DNA of 64,000 nt from Cryoendolithus antarcticus (lineage: Eukaryota > Ascomycota > Dothideomycetes > Cladosporiales > Cladosporiaceae). Location of the stretch: assembly GCA_002077065.1 (NCBI GenBank), contig NAJO01000001.1:186001-250000 (forward strand). Direction: 5' to 3'. The first letter of the stretch is position 1, and the number at the start of each line of letters is the position of its first letter. Positions 30,915 to 43,600 of this stretch are shown in pieces. The position numbers and the translations under genes are program-made. The notes beneath the pieces were generated by a model. It saw nothing but the letters and a program-made list of their open reading frames with translations, was not told where the DNA came from and did not search any database.

Positions 30915-32939
30915 ATGACAGACGCACGCGACTTTTCGGCCGACGAGACCACTGGGCGAGAGCGATCGCAAACCTGGACGCCACACGTAAATCATCGGCC
31001 CTCGGACCCAGCTGGCGTTATTACATCGCCACCCACGCTTGAACGCGACAGAGACCGGCGTGGCAGTGTCGTGTCGCATCTCTCGCACACAGATGATCCG
31101 ACAGGCCACATGCGCAAACGTCGACTCCACCGTAGCGAGACTGTGAAGACGTACCACGAGCCCGAGAAGCATCAGTGGTCGCAACCTGGCGCCGAGCCCG
31201 GGATAGATACTAACATTGAGGACGAGAAGATTCCACCGCATCTGACTAGCATCAAGGCGCGATGCGAGATTTCTGTTGTCGACTTTTCAGAGGCGAAGTT
31301 CACGAACCAGGTCGCTGTGAATGAAAGTCTGAGTGGTGTGCTTGACAGACCACGGCCTGAGAATACAACGTGTCGCTGGGTCTCCGTAAATGGCCTTAGC
31401 TGGGATGTGATCAGATGTCTGGGTAATCGGTACGGACTTCATCGGCTTGCGATTGAGGATTTAATCCATACGCACTCGAGGACCAAAGTGGACTGGTATA
31501 AGGACCAGGCTTTTGTAATTCTGACGTTGCAGAAGCTCGTCAGACTTCATACACGCCATGATGGCGATTACTGTAAGGAGTGTGCTGACTATGAGGACAC
31601 GGAATCTCAGAGTAGCAATGAAGGACGAAGCTGGTGGCCAGGCTCTCGTGGCTCGAGTCGGAAGGGCATGCTACCTAAGAATCTTGACCGAGATGGCGAT
31701 GGTGTCATAGACGACACCATCAAAGCTCACAGTGGCATGTCCGAAGAGAGTCCAATCAAAGACATCCGCACCCTGCACCGATACGAGAGCTCAAAGCTCC
31801 CCGAACATACCGCCTTCATGGAGAAGCACTCAGCGCTCATGAAAGAAGACCTCGTCGTCTCCGTCGAGCAAGTCGCCATCTTCCTCCTAGATGACAACAC
31901 CATCATCTCCTTCTTCGAGCACAGCGCCGACGACGTGCAAGGCCCAATCCTCGAACGCCTGCAATCCGAAGCCACAATGCTCCGTCGCAGCGGAGACGCC
32001 TCGCTAATGCTTCAAGCCATCATCGACGCGATCGTAGATCTCGCAATCCCAGTTCGAGACGCGTATAACAAAGTGCGCAAGGAGCTGCAGATAGACGCCA
32101 TGACCAGCCCGGACATACGCACCTCTCGCGCCCTGCATATCTACGGCGAGGAGATAGACATGCTGCAGAACCTCATCAAGCCGATTGTCCACCTCGTCAA
32201 CGCCCTCCGAGACCACCAGAACGAACCGCCAATACCGCACGAGACGCAGCCTTTGCCCACACCCCCAGTCAACCCACCTCAGTATGACTACACCGCCTCC
32301 CCTCTCCAATCCCGGGACGAAAACATCCCGCCCCATCTCCGCACACAACACCACAAACTCTCCCCCACCGCCCGCCTCCGCAACGGCGCCCCCTTGATGA
32401 CACGCTCAATCTCCGACTTACAACGCCATCGCTCCCCGGTCCGCTTGGACAAAACCTCGGTCACTACTGTGACGATCTCGCCCACAGCGCACGTGTATTT
32501 CGGCGATGTACTGGATCACTGCATCGTGCTGATACAGGGGCTAGAGCAGATGGACGCGAGCGCGCAGAACATAAGCACGTTGATTTTCAATACCGTGGGG
32601 GCGAAGACGAACAATTTCATGTCCATCCTCGCGCTCGTCACAGTGTTCTTCGCTCCGCTTACCACGGTGTCGGGATACTTTGGTGAGTATTTCCTCCTTA
32701 TCCCTCTCTACCTCATCCTCAGGAAGTCAGCTAACAAGATCTTAGGCATGAACTTCGCCGACGGCGCGGGGCTGCATCATCCCTTCGCCTACTTCTTCAT
32801 CGTCGCCGTGCCGTTCACCATCGGCTGCATGGTCTTGGTGGTCGTCTTCATGGCCTGGGACAACATCGTAGATTGGTTCGCCAAGCGGGGCCTGGATTAT
32901 CGGAGACGACAACGAGGAGGTGTGAGGAGTCGGTGGTAG
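30915..32939 (+). CDS. CorA/Alr-type magnesium transporter
   Basis: Exon 1 is 30915-32682, the intron is 32683-32745 (GTGAGT...TTAG) and exon 2 is 32746-32939, giving 653 residues. A long cytosolic N-terminus carries the CorA fold: WVSVNGLSWDVIRCLGNRYG, LHRLAIEDLIH, YKDQAFVILTLQKL, VEQVAIFLLDDNTIISFFE. Two C-terminal membrane helices end it: FMSILALVTVFFAPLTTVSG, then FGMNF, then the second helix up to FMAW. The intron falls inside the first codon of the GMN selectivity motif (G590-M591-N592); splicing joins YFG to MNF. The family (yeast Alr1/Alr2 at the plasma membrane, Mnr2 at the vacuole) imports or releases Mg2+ as pentamers. Which of these it is cannot be told here. The long linker with RDGDGVIDD is extra. 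Confidence 0.92.
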   Translation: MTDARDFSADETTGRERSQTWTPHVNHRPSDPAGVITSPPTLERDRDRRGSVVSHLSHTDDPTGHMRKRRLHRSETVKTYHEPEKHQWSQPGAEPGIDTNIEDEKIPPHLTSIKARCEISVVDFSEAKFTNQVAVNESLSGVLDRPRPENTTCRWVSVNGLSWDVIRCLGNRYGLHRLAIEDLIHTHSRTKVDWYKDQAFVILTLQKLVRLHTRHDGDYCKECADYEDTESQSSNEGRSWWPGSRGSSRKGMLPKNLDRDGDGVIDDTIKAHSGMSEESPIKDIRTLHRYESSKLPEHTAFMEKHSALMKEDLVVSVEQVAIFLLDDNTIISFFEHSADDVQGPILERLQSEATMLRRSGDASLMLQAIIDAIVDLAIPVRDAYNKVRKELQIDAMTSPDIRTSRALHIYGEEIDMLQNLIKPIVHLVNALRDHQNEPPIPHETQPLPTPPVNPPQYDYTASPLQSRDENIPPHLRTQHHKLSPTARLRNGAPLMTRSISDLQRHRSPVRLDKTSVTTVTISPTAHVYFGDVLDHCIVLIQGLEQMDASAQNISTLIFNTVGAKTNNFMSILALVTVFFAPLTTVSGYFGEYFLLIPLYLILRKSANKILGMNFADGAGLHHPFAYFFIVAVPFTIGCMVLVVVFMAWDNIVDWFAKRGLDYRRRQRGGVRSRW

Positions 32940-34617
32940 AGACTGGTTCAAGGTATGAACGGAGGGAGCGGGTGAGGATTCCATGAATGGGGGTTGTGTA
33001 CTTTGACCTTGAGCGGGGCGTTCGGTGGGTTATGTGAGTACTTGTGATGAGGTTCGATTTGACTGAATTGATACCACCGCGTGTATCATGCGGTCTAACT
33101 TTCGCGATATGGGAGGGAAGCTCAATAGATCAGATCTTGACCGTCTCAAACGCGCCCTAGTTTGTCAAAGCGAGTTCGCACTCGAGACACGCAGGCGGGC
33201 TCTACATATCAACACCATGGGGATTTCCAGTGCGACCGACCTCGAGAATGGTGATGTCGCTCTGATACCGCGCAAGCTTCGTGGTACAGCCTGAGAACAG
33301 CACAAGATTTGCCTCAACGCATACCGAAGCTTTTCTCCCTGACATGAGTCGATAGAATCACCGCCAGACGCCCGTCATCGTCATCGCCTCTAGAAGCCCA
33401 ATGCGTAATGCCAACCCTGTCATTCTTCTGACTGAAGCGTTGATTGATCTCAGCAGAGGTCTCGTGGCTCTCGCGTGACCAGCCGTTGTGAGCGCGATCA
33501 TGGTCGGAGATGCACGCGACGGCAATGGTGAGCTGAATGACAACAGACTCGCCCTGTGTCGGAAAGCACATGCACGACAGATTCTAGAAGGCGTTGAGGC
33601 GTTGCATTGCTGTACTGGATTTGCCTGCTAAGCGCCGAGACATTTGTGCTCGGATCGCGCCACTCGGCTGACGGAAGGCGAGGATTATTCAGCGTGGCGA
33701 GGAAGGTAGGGCGGCGTCATCGCGGACTCGCGTTGATGATGCTGACCTGGCAATGGGAAGCAGTGTAGGGACTATACGTGTGTATACGAGTAGTACCATG
33801 TCCTGGTAATCGCGATTATCACTGTAGTCATGGCAATGGTCACCAATGCATAGAGCAAAGCGACTGGAGAGCTAATTTTACGAAACGTCTGCAGCAAATC
33901 AAAGGCCGTCTTGGCAGAGCATTTCTTCGCTGCTGTCACCCCTCTCTTACTCCGTGCTCATCTCCCAGCACAGCAGCAGCAGCAGCAGCAACAGTGCAGC
34001 AGCATACAGCAGCATCGTACATGTTTGTCTTTGAGGAGCACCTTGAAAGTATAGCGCATGAGCGGAGCAGTATTTGCACAAAGACTGCGCAGGCTGACTA
34101 ACTCCTGGGAAGAGTCGAGTCGAGTCGCTTGTTGGGGGGAGAGTTTGAGCGGAAAGCCGCTTCCCGCCGAAAGGGCACGACCTGAGGGCGCTGGGGGGAT
34201 CCACTCACGCTCGACACCGTGGTCATCACGATCAACCAAGGACATTCTGTGAACATCACGACTGGTATACTGGAGAATTGTATTGGAGTGTTTCGTTGAC
34301 GGCGTCTGGACTTGTTGGAGGTGCAAAGGTGGGACTTGGGCACGAGGCGCGCGCTGGACTCGACATCATCGCCTGGTCAAACGCAAAGGCCTCGGGAGGA
34401 AGACAGCATCGCCTGGCCTGGATAACTCGGTACTGCTGCGTAATTGAGTGATTGGTGATTGGAAGGGTGCGAGTGTTGTGTTGTCACGAATACGAAGACT
34501 CGGATTTGCAAGCACACGCCTCGCTCGCAAAGCTGCCATCGCCACGCTGCCTGGCCTGAACAGAGTCACAACCATCACCTCTGCCATCAAGGCCTCGCTC
34601 TTACACACAACACCACG
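32940..34617. other. Intergenic upstream of samB
   Basis: About 1.7 kb without a recognisable gene. It contains an imperfect CAG/AGC run at 33966-34016. In-frame sequence upstream of the samB ATG (from 34459) is open but unlike the family and is treated as leader. Confidence 0.45.
33966..34016. repeat. Imperfect CAG/AGC trinucleotide run
   Basis: Uninterrupted CAG units cover about 33971-33990, followed by interrupted CAGCAG clusters to about 34016. The run lies in non-coding sequence upstream of samB, possibly in its promoter or 5' leader. It is a short microsatellite likely to vary in length between strains. Confidence 0.85.
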
Positions 34618-36615
34618 ATGCGCGAACAGAACTTCAGCCTTCCGACTACAAACAAGGCCTCCATCAGCATCACCACCGCCCTCTATGATCGTCGCGCTCT
34701 GGACTGCACCTCCACCCTCCCACTCATCCACTCTCTGAACAACCTCGCCTACCTCACAATCTCCTCCTCCCGCATCCGCGACATCCTCACCGTCGATGGC
34801 GGCATCGAGCGCCTGGTATGCATTCTCAAGGAGGGCAGGAGCAAGGACACGATGGAGACGTGGAAGTGGAATCTCGCCTTCCAGTGTATAGTCAACATCG
34901 GTGTGCGAGGTTCAGAAGCTGTAAGGACACGGGTAGTGGAAGCGGACATGGTACCTGTGATTGCCACGTTACTGGATAGCTATTTCAAGGGGCTGGAGAA
35001 GAGCCGGGAGGTGGAGCAGAAGAGGAAGTGCCCGATTGCCAGTAGCTCGCGAAGTCTCAATCGACTTGCTGTGAAGGCGAATGAGGCTTTCGGTCAGCGC
35101 GCGGAGAGGAGCAGGAGGCATGCTCCGCCTCCGATTGCTATCCCGGAGCCGCAGGAACAGGTCGAGCAGGACGAGCCGATGAGCGAGACTACGCCTACAG
35201 CGCCTACTGCGAGTTTGTCACTTAGCTCGCCACCTGAACGGACGACATTCACGAGGCAGCATTACCATCAACGGTCACATGGCGGCAGAGCGCCTTTTGC
35301 GACGCCGACAGCCGGGAGGGGAGCACAGGATCAGCATGCTCCGATGAGCGCGCTGCCGCCTGGTGTCGGTGCATATGGCTTTAGGCCAGTAAGAGACGCG
35401 GATCGCTTACCCTCGATGGTGACTACGCTGCAGCCGGATTTGAGCTCACAGCCGCAATCACCTGCCACACCGCTGGCACCTGTTGCAAGGGCGGGAAGTC
35501 CAGGCATTGGACCACACAGGCGGCGACGACCTTCAATCAGACATCAGCTGTCCATCTCTGGATCTGACGATGATGGACAGGTGGAAGAGACGGGATCGGA
35601 TGAGCTGAATGACGCGGATGCTGATACCGTGCCTGAGCCGCATGTCGACATTCAGTCGGACATCGTCATGCAAGATGTGGTCTCGGACGATGATGCACTG
35701 CTTGAGCCTCGAGGGACTACTCTTACACCGGACGAGACGGAAACCTTCAACATCACGCACCGCACTTCGACCGACAACAGCACCGCACTCCCTTCTCCTA
35801 CTCCCGCACAGAATACTGCAGCTTTCCCGCAAACGACAATCCCACCACCACTCAACCCCTTGGTCGCCACGCCACCGAACCTCGCCCAAACCCCAGCCTG
35901 GCTACCACAACTCTCACAACGCTCCTTTCCCCACGATCCCCGCAACACATCCCCAGCCAGCGCCCTTCCTGCTATGCCGCGCGACGAAGACGTCCTAATG
36001 TCGCTCCAACTCCTCGCCTATGTCTCGAAATACTGCAACCTCCGCTCCTACTTCCAGCACTCCCACCTCGTCCCCCGACTAAAGATCGACCGCGACCTCC
36101 ACCTCCTAGACCCCGAAGGCGCGCTCCACGCAGAGCCCGAGCTTACACTGGAAGAAGAAGACGACGCGGAATTTCTCCCTCAACCAAGCCTAAACATCTT
36201 CCCCCTCATCGAGAAATTCACCGCTAAACCCCGCCACCCTTCGCATCCCTCCCCGTCAGTCTCGCAACAGGACATGTCCTACTGGGCCGGCGTCGTGATG
36301 CGGAATCTCTGCCGGAAAGACGACAGTAAGGGTGGGATTCGACAGTGCGCGTACTGGCAGTGTATGAAATGGGAGCAATTCACGCGCGAGTTCGCGAAGT
36401 GTAGGCGCTGTCGTCGGACGAAGTACTGTTCCAAGGAGTGTCAGAAGGGGGCTTGGGGGAGCCATAGGTTCTGGTGCGTTGCTGCTGAGGAAGGGGAAGG
36501 ACGGGAGGGAGGCGAAAGCAGGCGGCATCGCCATGCGCATGGGCATAGTCACGGCCATGGGCACAGGCATTCGGTGGGGCAGGCTAGTATGGTGTTGCCA
36601 CCGGCCGGCGGGTGA
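34618..36615 (+). CDS. samB: MYND zinc-finger protein SamB/Mub1
   Basis: A 665-residue uninterrupted protein. The conserved N-terminus is MREQNFSLPTTNKASISITT, followed by armadillo-like helices (SLNNLAYLTISSSRIRDILT, GGIERLVCIL, WKWNLAFQCIVNIG). A long Ser/Pro-rich disordered linker comes next, then LMSLQLLAYVSKYCNLRSYF. The MYND finger spans residues 577-620 (CAYWQC...CRRCRRTKYCSKEC...HRFWC). The tail is His-rich (HAHGHSHGHGHRH). SamB controls polarity and colony morphology in Aspergillus; yeast Mub1 works with the E3 ligase Ubr2 to ubiquitinate Rpn4. The start at 34618 was chosen because the conserved N-terminus begins there. It is convergent with FMP27. Confidence 0.95.
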   Translation: MREQNFSLPTTNKASISITTALYDRRALDCTSTLPLIHSLNNLAYLTISSSRIRDILTVDGGIERLVCILKEGRSKDTMETWKWNLAFQCIVNIGVRGSEAVRTRVVEADMVPVIATLLDSYFKGLEKSREVEQKRKCPIASSSRSLNRLAVKANEAFGQRAERSRRHAPPPIAIPEPQEQVEQDEPMSETTPTAPTASLSLSSPPERTTFTRQHYHQRSHGGRAPFATPTAGRGAQDQHAPMSALPPGVGAYGFRPVRDADRLPSMVTTLQPDLSSQPQSPATPLAPVARAGSPGIGPHRRRRPSIRHQLSISGSDDDGQVEETGSDELNDADADTVPEPHVDIQSDIVMQDVVSDDDALLEPRGTTLTPDETETFNITHRTSTDNSTALPSPTPAQNTAAFPQTTIPPPLNPLVATPPNLAQTPAWLPQLSQRSFPHDPRNTSPASALPAMPRDEDVLMSLQLLAYVSKYCNLRSYFQHSHLVPRLKIDRDLHLLDPEGALHAEPELTLEEEDDAEFLPQPSLNIFPLIEKFTAKPRHPSHPSPSVSQQDMSYWAGVVMRNLCRKDDSKGGIRQCAYWQCMKWEQFTREFAKCRRCRRTKYCSKECQKGAWGSHRFWCVAAEEGEGREGGESRRHRHAHGHSHGHGHRHSVGQASMVLPPAGG

Positions 36616-37689
36616 GAAGAGGGAAGAGACGGAGTGATGAGACGGATGGCTTGTCTGGATTCGCGTGGCGAGCAAGGATATCTTTGCTTCGGGCATCGGA
36701 TACCATGGAACGCAGATTCTGCTTTTCTCAAGGCGTCTACGGGCATTCGGGTACCAAGGGGTCATCGCATAGGTCTACGCTGAGCTAGGCTGGGAGGCTT
36801 GCGAATATCGGTCTTGCATCACGAATTAGTAAGTTTTAGTCACACCCATAGCAAGCGAGTCTGGATTCTATCATTACCGTACAGTCACCACCACAAGTAC
36901 CAGCACTGCTTTCATGTACACTCTACCCTGCGTTCTGTGCCGCAGCGTGAACTGCTGGGGGTAAGAACGTTGTGTTTGAGTCCTGGCACGAAGCGTACGG
37001 GCGCCACGCTCCTTTCCTTGCCGCGATACTCGGGCTGGTGCAGCTTCTGAATCGGTCGTGTATCACAGTGCGCGCAGAATGGAGCAAATGCCGTCCCGGG
37101 TTAGGGTTGCGCAACCACACATTGGGGTTAAGTATGGTCTGGCGGGGACGATGTGCATGGGCGGGCATTCTCTCTTCTGTATGGCTGGGTGTTGGCAGCC
37201 CGTGGGTTGATGTTGAAGCGAACTCTGGGATCAAGTGCGGATCCCTCTTGTTTAGCACGAAGTTCTTTTGCTGAGGGGATGGTAAAATCTGGATTATTCT
37301 GAAGCGGGCAATGTGACAGTCGTTCGTGGAGGTGAGGCGGCGCCTGTTCGTGTAGTCTGAGGGAACCGCAGAATCGATCTCTGGGCGTGCTTTGCGGCGA
37401 GTACAGGATGCCTTCCCAGACAACGCAGTCAGCATCTAAGTCCCAACTCGAATGCTCGCGTGAAGGTGGAAGTAGAACAATTGTGCAGCTGTGGGATTCC
37501 CCCGATCAAGCGCATAGTATCAGGTCCTCCATCTGTCTCTCGAATACGCCGCCCATGCTCCCTCTCCGTTCGATCCCAACCCCACCCAGCCCTTTTCCAG
37601 TATCCATAACTCCATTCCCCCATGCTTCACGATGTGCACCACCGTCATCCTGGTCCTAACTTCGACACCATTACCGAGTCCGTCCACTC
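36616..37689. other. Convergent intergenic region (samB / FMP27)
   Basis: About 1.1 kb between two converging genes, so it should contain both 3' ends. No coding or RNA feature was recognised. One isolated GGGTTAGGGTT lies at 37098-37108; it is too short to count as telomeric repeat. Confidence 0.45.
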
Positions 37690-40600
37690 TCACTGATCCC
37701 TCAACGTCTTCAACAACTCCTTTGGCCCCATGAGTAAGCGACTCTTCCGCTTCCCATCGTCACCTTCATCGGCGCTCGCGCTTCCCTCGCGCGAATCCCT
37801 CGTATCGCTCTGCTTCAGCCGCTGCGAGAAGCCAGTCAGATGTCTCGAGATCGACGAGCCTCTAGATCTCGCCTGGAACTGTGCTCTGTCAGTAATCGAA
37901 ATGTATAGGAGCGTTGATGGAGACCGTACCTCTCGCGAGAATCCTGGCCGCTCAGCAGCGCCAGGATGCGGCTTCACATCTCTGCCATTCGTATCGCTGG
38001 TCGTGGGACGCTGACGCTGGATGGAGACGGGCGCGAAGCCAACGGAGTCAGCGTGCTCGGTGCCCTGCTCGCTCTCAGATAGACTAGGCGTGCTACCCAT
38101 ACTCTCACTCATGTCGAAGGTACTCGGCGTGCCGCTCGTCGTGCTGGGTCTGCCTGGCGTCTCGCCTCGGGCTGCAACTTGCAGACTATTCGAGTCCGAG
38201 GCGTTGGTAGACGAGTTGTCCCTCCCTAGCAGCGAGCTCATGTTTGCGATTTCCCGCAAGCGACTCTGCTGCTGCTTCTTGGGATTATGATGGCTGAACT
38301 TGTTGCCCACGATCGCGCCAGCATGCCCGATAAGAGCGCGGATAACGTCTTTCTTCAGCTGCAGCGCGAGATCGAGGTTCGACCACGTTTTGTTGCGGTA
38401 TTCTAGCATCGGCATACGGAAGACGAGATCATGCACGTCCTCGATGTTGCGTTGGCCTTTTCTGCCTTTGTAGCTTAAACACAGCACCATAGATGGGATT
38501 TTGACGAGGGACAGGGTCATGTAGTTCGAGGCGCGATTCATCATTTGCGTGAGGTCATCCGACTGCTCCTGAGATTTCTTCCGCTTATCGTTCGATGTAC
38601 TGCCGTGACGTTGGAGCACGCGGCTTCGCTTACGGTCTGTAGGGGCTGCAATGTCGCCGTTGGGATGGTGCTCGCTGCGCATTGTGACGATTGAACGTTC
38701 GCTTGGTGAACGAGCAAGTGGGCTGCTGGCTGTGTCGTTTGTTTTGGCTAGCGCTTGGCGGGAGGCGGCGGAGCGGCCGTTCACGGAGGTGCTCGAGGGA
38801 TTGGAGTGTTGGAAGAGATTGAAGCCCTGGAGACCTTGACGGGCTGTGGACGTGATGCCCAGACCTTTAGGTTCAGGCTTCTTCTCGCGAGACTTGGGGA
38901 GGTGGAGAGTAGGCGCTAGTCTGCGCTCAAGAGATCCAGCACCGGTACCGTTGTGGGTGCCTCGAATCACATCGGGCGAGTCGCCATTGAGTTGCGGCGT
39001 GTTTGTACCGGAGTCTGGCTCCTGCTCATCTTCCTCCTTTGGAGGTATCATGTTCTTGACCATGAACGGCGAGAAGCCTCCGCCATCAAAGGCATTGCCG
39101 CCCACGCCAGGGAAGATGTACTCAAAGAGCTTCTTGGCGACTTCGCGCTCGACTTGAAGCTTCAGAGGCACGACGTTCATCTCGAAGGAGTCTACTACTG
39201 GGATACCAGCAATGGCTTCGAGCATCAGCCACTGTACTCGGAACATCTTCGTGTCTTCCAGACCTTTGTAGCCTCGACCAGGATCGATGTACGGTCCAAT
39301 GATCTCTGGGTATAGTGCATCCGGAAGTAGATTGAAGCCGTTGATGCGACCAACCTCCATGCAATTATAGTTCGAGCCGTCGTTATTGTCAGTCCTGTCG
39401 AATGAGCCATTCTGGAGCTGCACCTGTATGAGCGACTCGCCCTTCTCTTGAATCAGATGCCATGCGATCTCCTTGGCAGACATATTTATGTGCAGGACGC
39501 CTGCGCCATTATCGAGTTCCCGCTTGTCTTCAATCCGCTGCTGCGCAACAGTGATAGCCTTCATCATGAAGAAAAGCTCGTCCTCGCAATTGGCCAGATC
39601 TTGGTCCATGGTGATCCTGTCCTTCCAGCCTTGACGGTCGAGATACTTCTCGTGTACTTGGAAGTGCATCTTGATCTCCTCAAGCTGTCGGATCCGCTCT
39701 TGCAACATTTGTACCATCTCCGGGGAGCCAGTCAAATCGCTAAAGTCTGACGCTAGCATGATCTTTTCCAAACGCTCGCTGCGAGTCTTCTCAAGTGGCT
39801 CGTTGTAGAGCAGCAAGTCCATCACGATGATGTACATGGCGAAGTACTGTGTCGAATCGCATACAGCGCGGAATTGCGGGAACTCTACCCACACGTGGTC
39901 CATCCGGCTCTCTGCTTCTGGTTCTTTGCTCGAATTGCGGGTCTCGCCGCCAGTGACATCGTCGTTATACTTCAGCCGCAAAGTGTTGTACTTGTCATAT
40001 CTCAAGCTTGCAGACGTGCGCTGCACCACCCTGTGGAAGCCAAATGGGTTGTCTTCATACTCGAACATGATCTCAAGCGGTACCCAGGGTGGCCAACAAG
40101 TCCCGGCTTTGACGCCGTACTTGTTCCCGGAGTACATGCGTAGATACTCGGATCCGAAAGTCTTGGTACTTGTCACAAACATCTGCAGGCTATCCGTGGC
40201 TGCAGTGAAGCGGCGTTGTACCAATCCACTGATATCGTCGTTGACTCTGTCCTTGTCCATGATCTGGACCACTCTGAGTTGAGCACCCTTCGCTGTCACT
40301 AGCACGACAGACTTCGGATTCTTCTCGCTCTGTAGCTGGATTTGCGGTGCAATGAGGCGGAAGTGATATGTGTTCAATGCCATGAACTCGGTCGCAATCT
40401 CATCGCTTGGGCCCTCAGGCTGCTCTTGCTTCGAGCCATTCTCACTCACAGGCTCATCTGCATCAACGAAGTTGCGGCCGTCTTTCAAGAGCTCATCGAT
40501 GCGGTCTTGTATGGTCTGCTCGTCGTCTCCGTCCGGCGAGAATGGCGTCTGGGCGGTGGCATGTGACTTTTGGCGCTGAGGACCTTGTCTGGACTCTGCC

Positions 40601-43600
40601 GCTTTCTTCTTCTGCTCTTCGAGGATGTCAAGCAAAAAGCGTACAGCTCGCCGAGACATGAAGTACACGAAGCCTCGCCGTTGGCTATTCTGGTGTATGT
40701 AGCGAAGGATGATATTGCGAAGGGAGTTATTCCACTTAATCTGCGGGTTGTGTACGATGAACCTATTGTTGGAGTCATTTGTATAGTCTGCCAGCGGAGC
40801 AGTATCGACACGACGCATTCCAGGCTCACCAGGCCCGGGTATCTGAGCATTCTCGTGGGCTTCGTAGAATTCTTCGGCAGTCTCCAGCTCTGGTACAGTC
40901 GAAGGATCGTCACACTCTAGTCGATGCTTCAAGGTATCGAACATACCGTGCAGAGCCCTGTACTTCTGCTTAAGGTGCTCGCCGTGGGCACGCAATGCGT
41001 CGAGCTCCTTGCTCGTATGCTCTGCGTCCTTTGCCATGGACTGTACAGTATGGAGATGCTGCTCTCCCTCTGCGCGGTCGTTTTCGCTGCGCTGTGTTCG
41101 TAATGTCGCCAGGCGTTCAGCGATAAGCTCAGCTTGTACCCTTCTCGGATCGTTCTTCGCAGACATGACGCAGTAATGCGTAGGCTCGTCGCCAAACGGG
41201 CTCGTCCGCGTCGTGTCTCCGGAGATCGCATCGTCATGATCCGTTTGCCTGAAGTACGTGAATCTGGGCGCATAGCCAAGTGGCAGGATCTTTGTTTCCC
41301 GATCTGACTCCGCGGGCAAGATCCAGTCCAGCTCAACAAAGTCATCCATGTCGATCCAAGTAAAGTCATTGTCAGGTATCGTGAACCTAGACATGTCCAC
41401 CTGCGGCATCTGACTATGCAGCGACGCCAACGTCTCATCAGTAGCTTTCTCGATCTCCTGCGCGCTTGTGCCTGTTATGCTGGCAGAGACTGCTCGCAAG
41501 TCCGCGGAGATGAAGTCAAGCTGAGCTTTGTTGATGCGCATGCCACTCGAGCGCTTCGTGTCTGCATCGCTGTGACCCTTGATGTCAAAGTACTCGCGAC
41601 GTTGATGCAGGTCAAGCATGAAGCTATCGAGCTTCATCTTCAAGCCTGTGGCTGAGACGGAGTCTTCATTGTACTCTTCGGCATCCTTGTGCTTGTAGAT
41701 ATGTGAAATGAAAAGCGGCGACATGAGTAAGTTGTACTTGATGGTTGCAAGATGTCGCCCGAACTTCTTACTCTGCTTCTCTGTAGGACCCCACAGTGGG
41801 CCCTGCCTCACGGGTAGAGACATGACACCGGAGAACATGGACCACCAGCTATAGAAGTGTGAGAAGAAGCGCGGTGTCAGATGCACCGAATTGTAGTCGT
41901 TCGAAGGCTTGAGATTCGAGACTGACCAATCGCGGTCATGCGGTGCGGCGACGGCCAACGACAAATGGATGTGATTACTTCGCAAGCCAGCATAGGCATC
42001 GTACGGGCCGTTCTTGGGCGCCTTTGCGAAGTCCGGGTGCTTCAGTACAACTTCGTAATGTGGTTTGAAGTCGAAAGATCGACCGCCGCATGGCAAGTCA
42101 CGCTCGAAGGTCAGACCGGCAAGCCAACGGACCTTACCGGAGAGCTTCATGATCACTTTCTTGAATATTGCTTCTCGCTTGTAGCTGCTGCTCGAGCTCG
42201 CCGATATGCTGTCTTCGCGAGCAAGATCTTCATCGTGCCGCGCGTAGTTATTGAAGTCGGGAACGGCCAGAATGTAGTCGCCACTATCGATGGTCATGAA
42301 TTGCCGCGGGTCGTTATGTTGTGCGATGTTCCATCGCACATCGTTCCTCCAAACCATTGCAAGACCCGCGCCTTGCCCAGTGACAACATACGGATCTCGT
42401 GAGCCCTTGAGCACCAAATGCAGGTCGCCGTCACCTTTCCATGCCACGTTAATCCGCGAGTGAAAGCTCAATCTGATCTTGTCCCAGAAGCCGACTCGGT
42501 CGGAAGTATCGATTGGCGGCTTGGTGAAGCCTTCGATGCACTGCATAGTGTCTTGTATCGCCGGCTGGTAGGATGTGCCCCATGTGAGCTTGGTGGGTTG
42601 GCTGGTATTGATCTCAAATTTCATGTTCGAATATGTCTTCACAGGTGAAATGGTGCGCCGCACAGTGATTGCATACGGCTTGCCGTTCTTCGAACCCATC
42701 TTCTCTTTCAAGACCACCTGCACATCGACCTCTCGCTGCGATTCGATGTCACGAAACTCTTCCGCAATCACAAAGTCAGTTCTCATCGACATGCTGGGCA
42801 GCCGAGGAGGCTGGCCGTTGGCCAGGGGAGGTATATGGAACATTGGCAGAGGATAGTCTCGTAACTGAACGCGGACCTCGCCGGTCGTGATATGAAGATT
42901 GACTGGTATCAGGAGACCATACTTCATCTCCGTTGGCATTGCCTTACCAACGTCGTGCAAGAACTTGTGGACCTCGTCAATGGGAAAGGAAGGCTTGTCG
43001 ATGGTCAGTGCAAGGTCAGTCATGGCGATGACCAGAAGGCTAGGGCGTTGGCTCATGGCCATGATCGGTTCCCCTTGCTCGTAGTCCTCAGGTAGCTCCG
43101 AAGAACCCCAGAATGCTGTCCGAATATCTCGCACCGCGCGACGCTGAAAGCTTTGTACTCTGTCGATTCGAGACTTCCAAGACTGCGCATGCAGTCGATT
43201 GAGCTTGTCCCGGGCCTGATCAATGCTAAGATGGGACGTGTCTGTGAGCCCACACTGGCCATCAGCATCATATCGCATCTTACCGCGATCAGACCGCTGA
43301 CGATCGACCTTGCTAGGTGGCTGTGAGCTTCTGCGTCGATGATGGGAGTTGCTGCGTCGCGTGGTAGACACGGATCGTGCCCCTGGCCGTGCGGACTGCG
43401 CCCGAGCACGTGAGCCGCTTCGATGACATTGTGCAAGTCGCTTCTCCTTTAGGCGGAAGATGTCTTCGCGTGCCAGCCTTTGTTTCTGTTCCTGTAGCCC
43501 AGCACGATATATGGTGCTAAGCTTCCACTCGAAGCTACTGTCTTCGATGTCGAAGACGAAGAGCTGGGCGCGGAACGATACCCTCGGAACATGCTTTGGC

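Noticed and set aside
33966..34016. CRISPR-like or coding glutamine repeat
   Set aside because: It is a plain CAG microsatellite in non-coding sequence with no spacers and no supported gene.
37098..37108. Interstitial telomere repeat GGGTTAGGGTT
   Set aside because: Only about 1.5 units; chance level.
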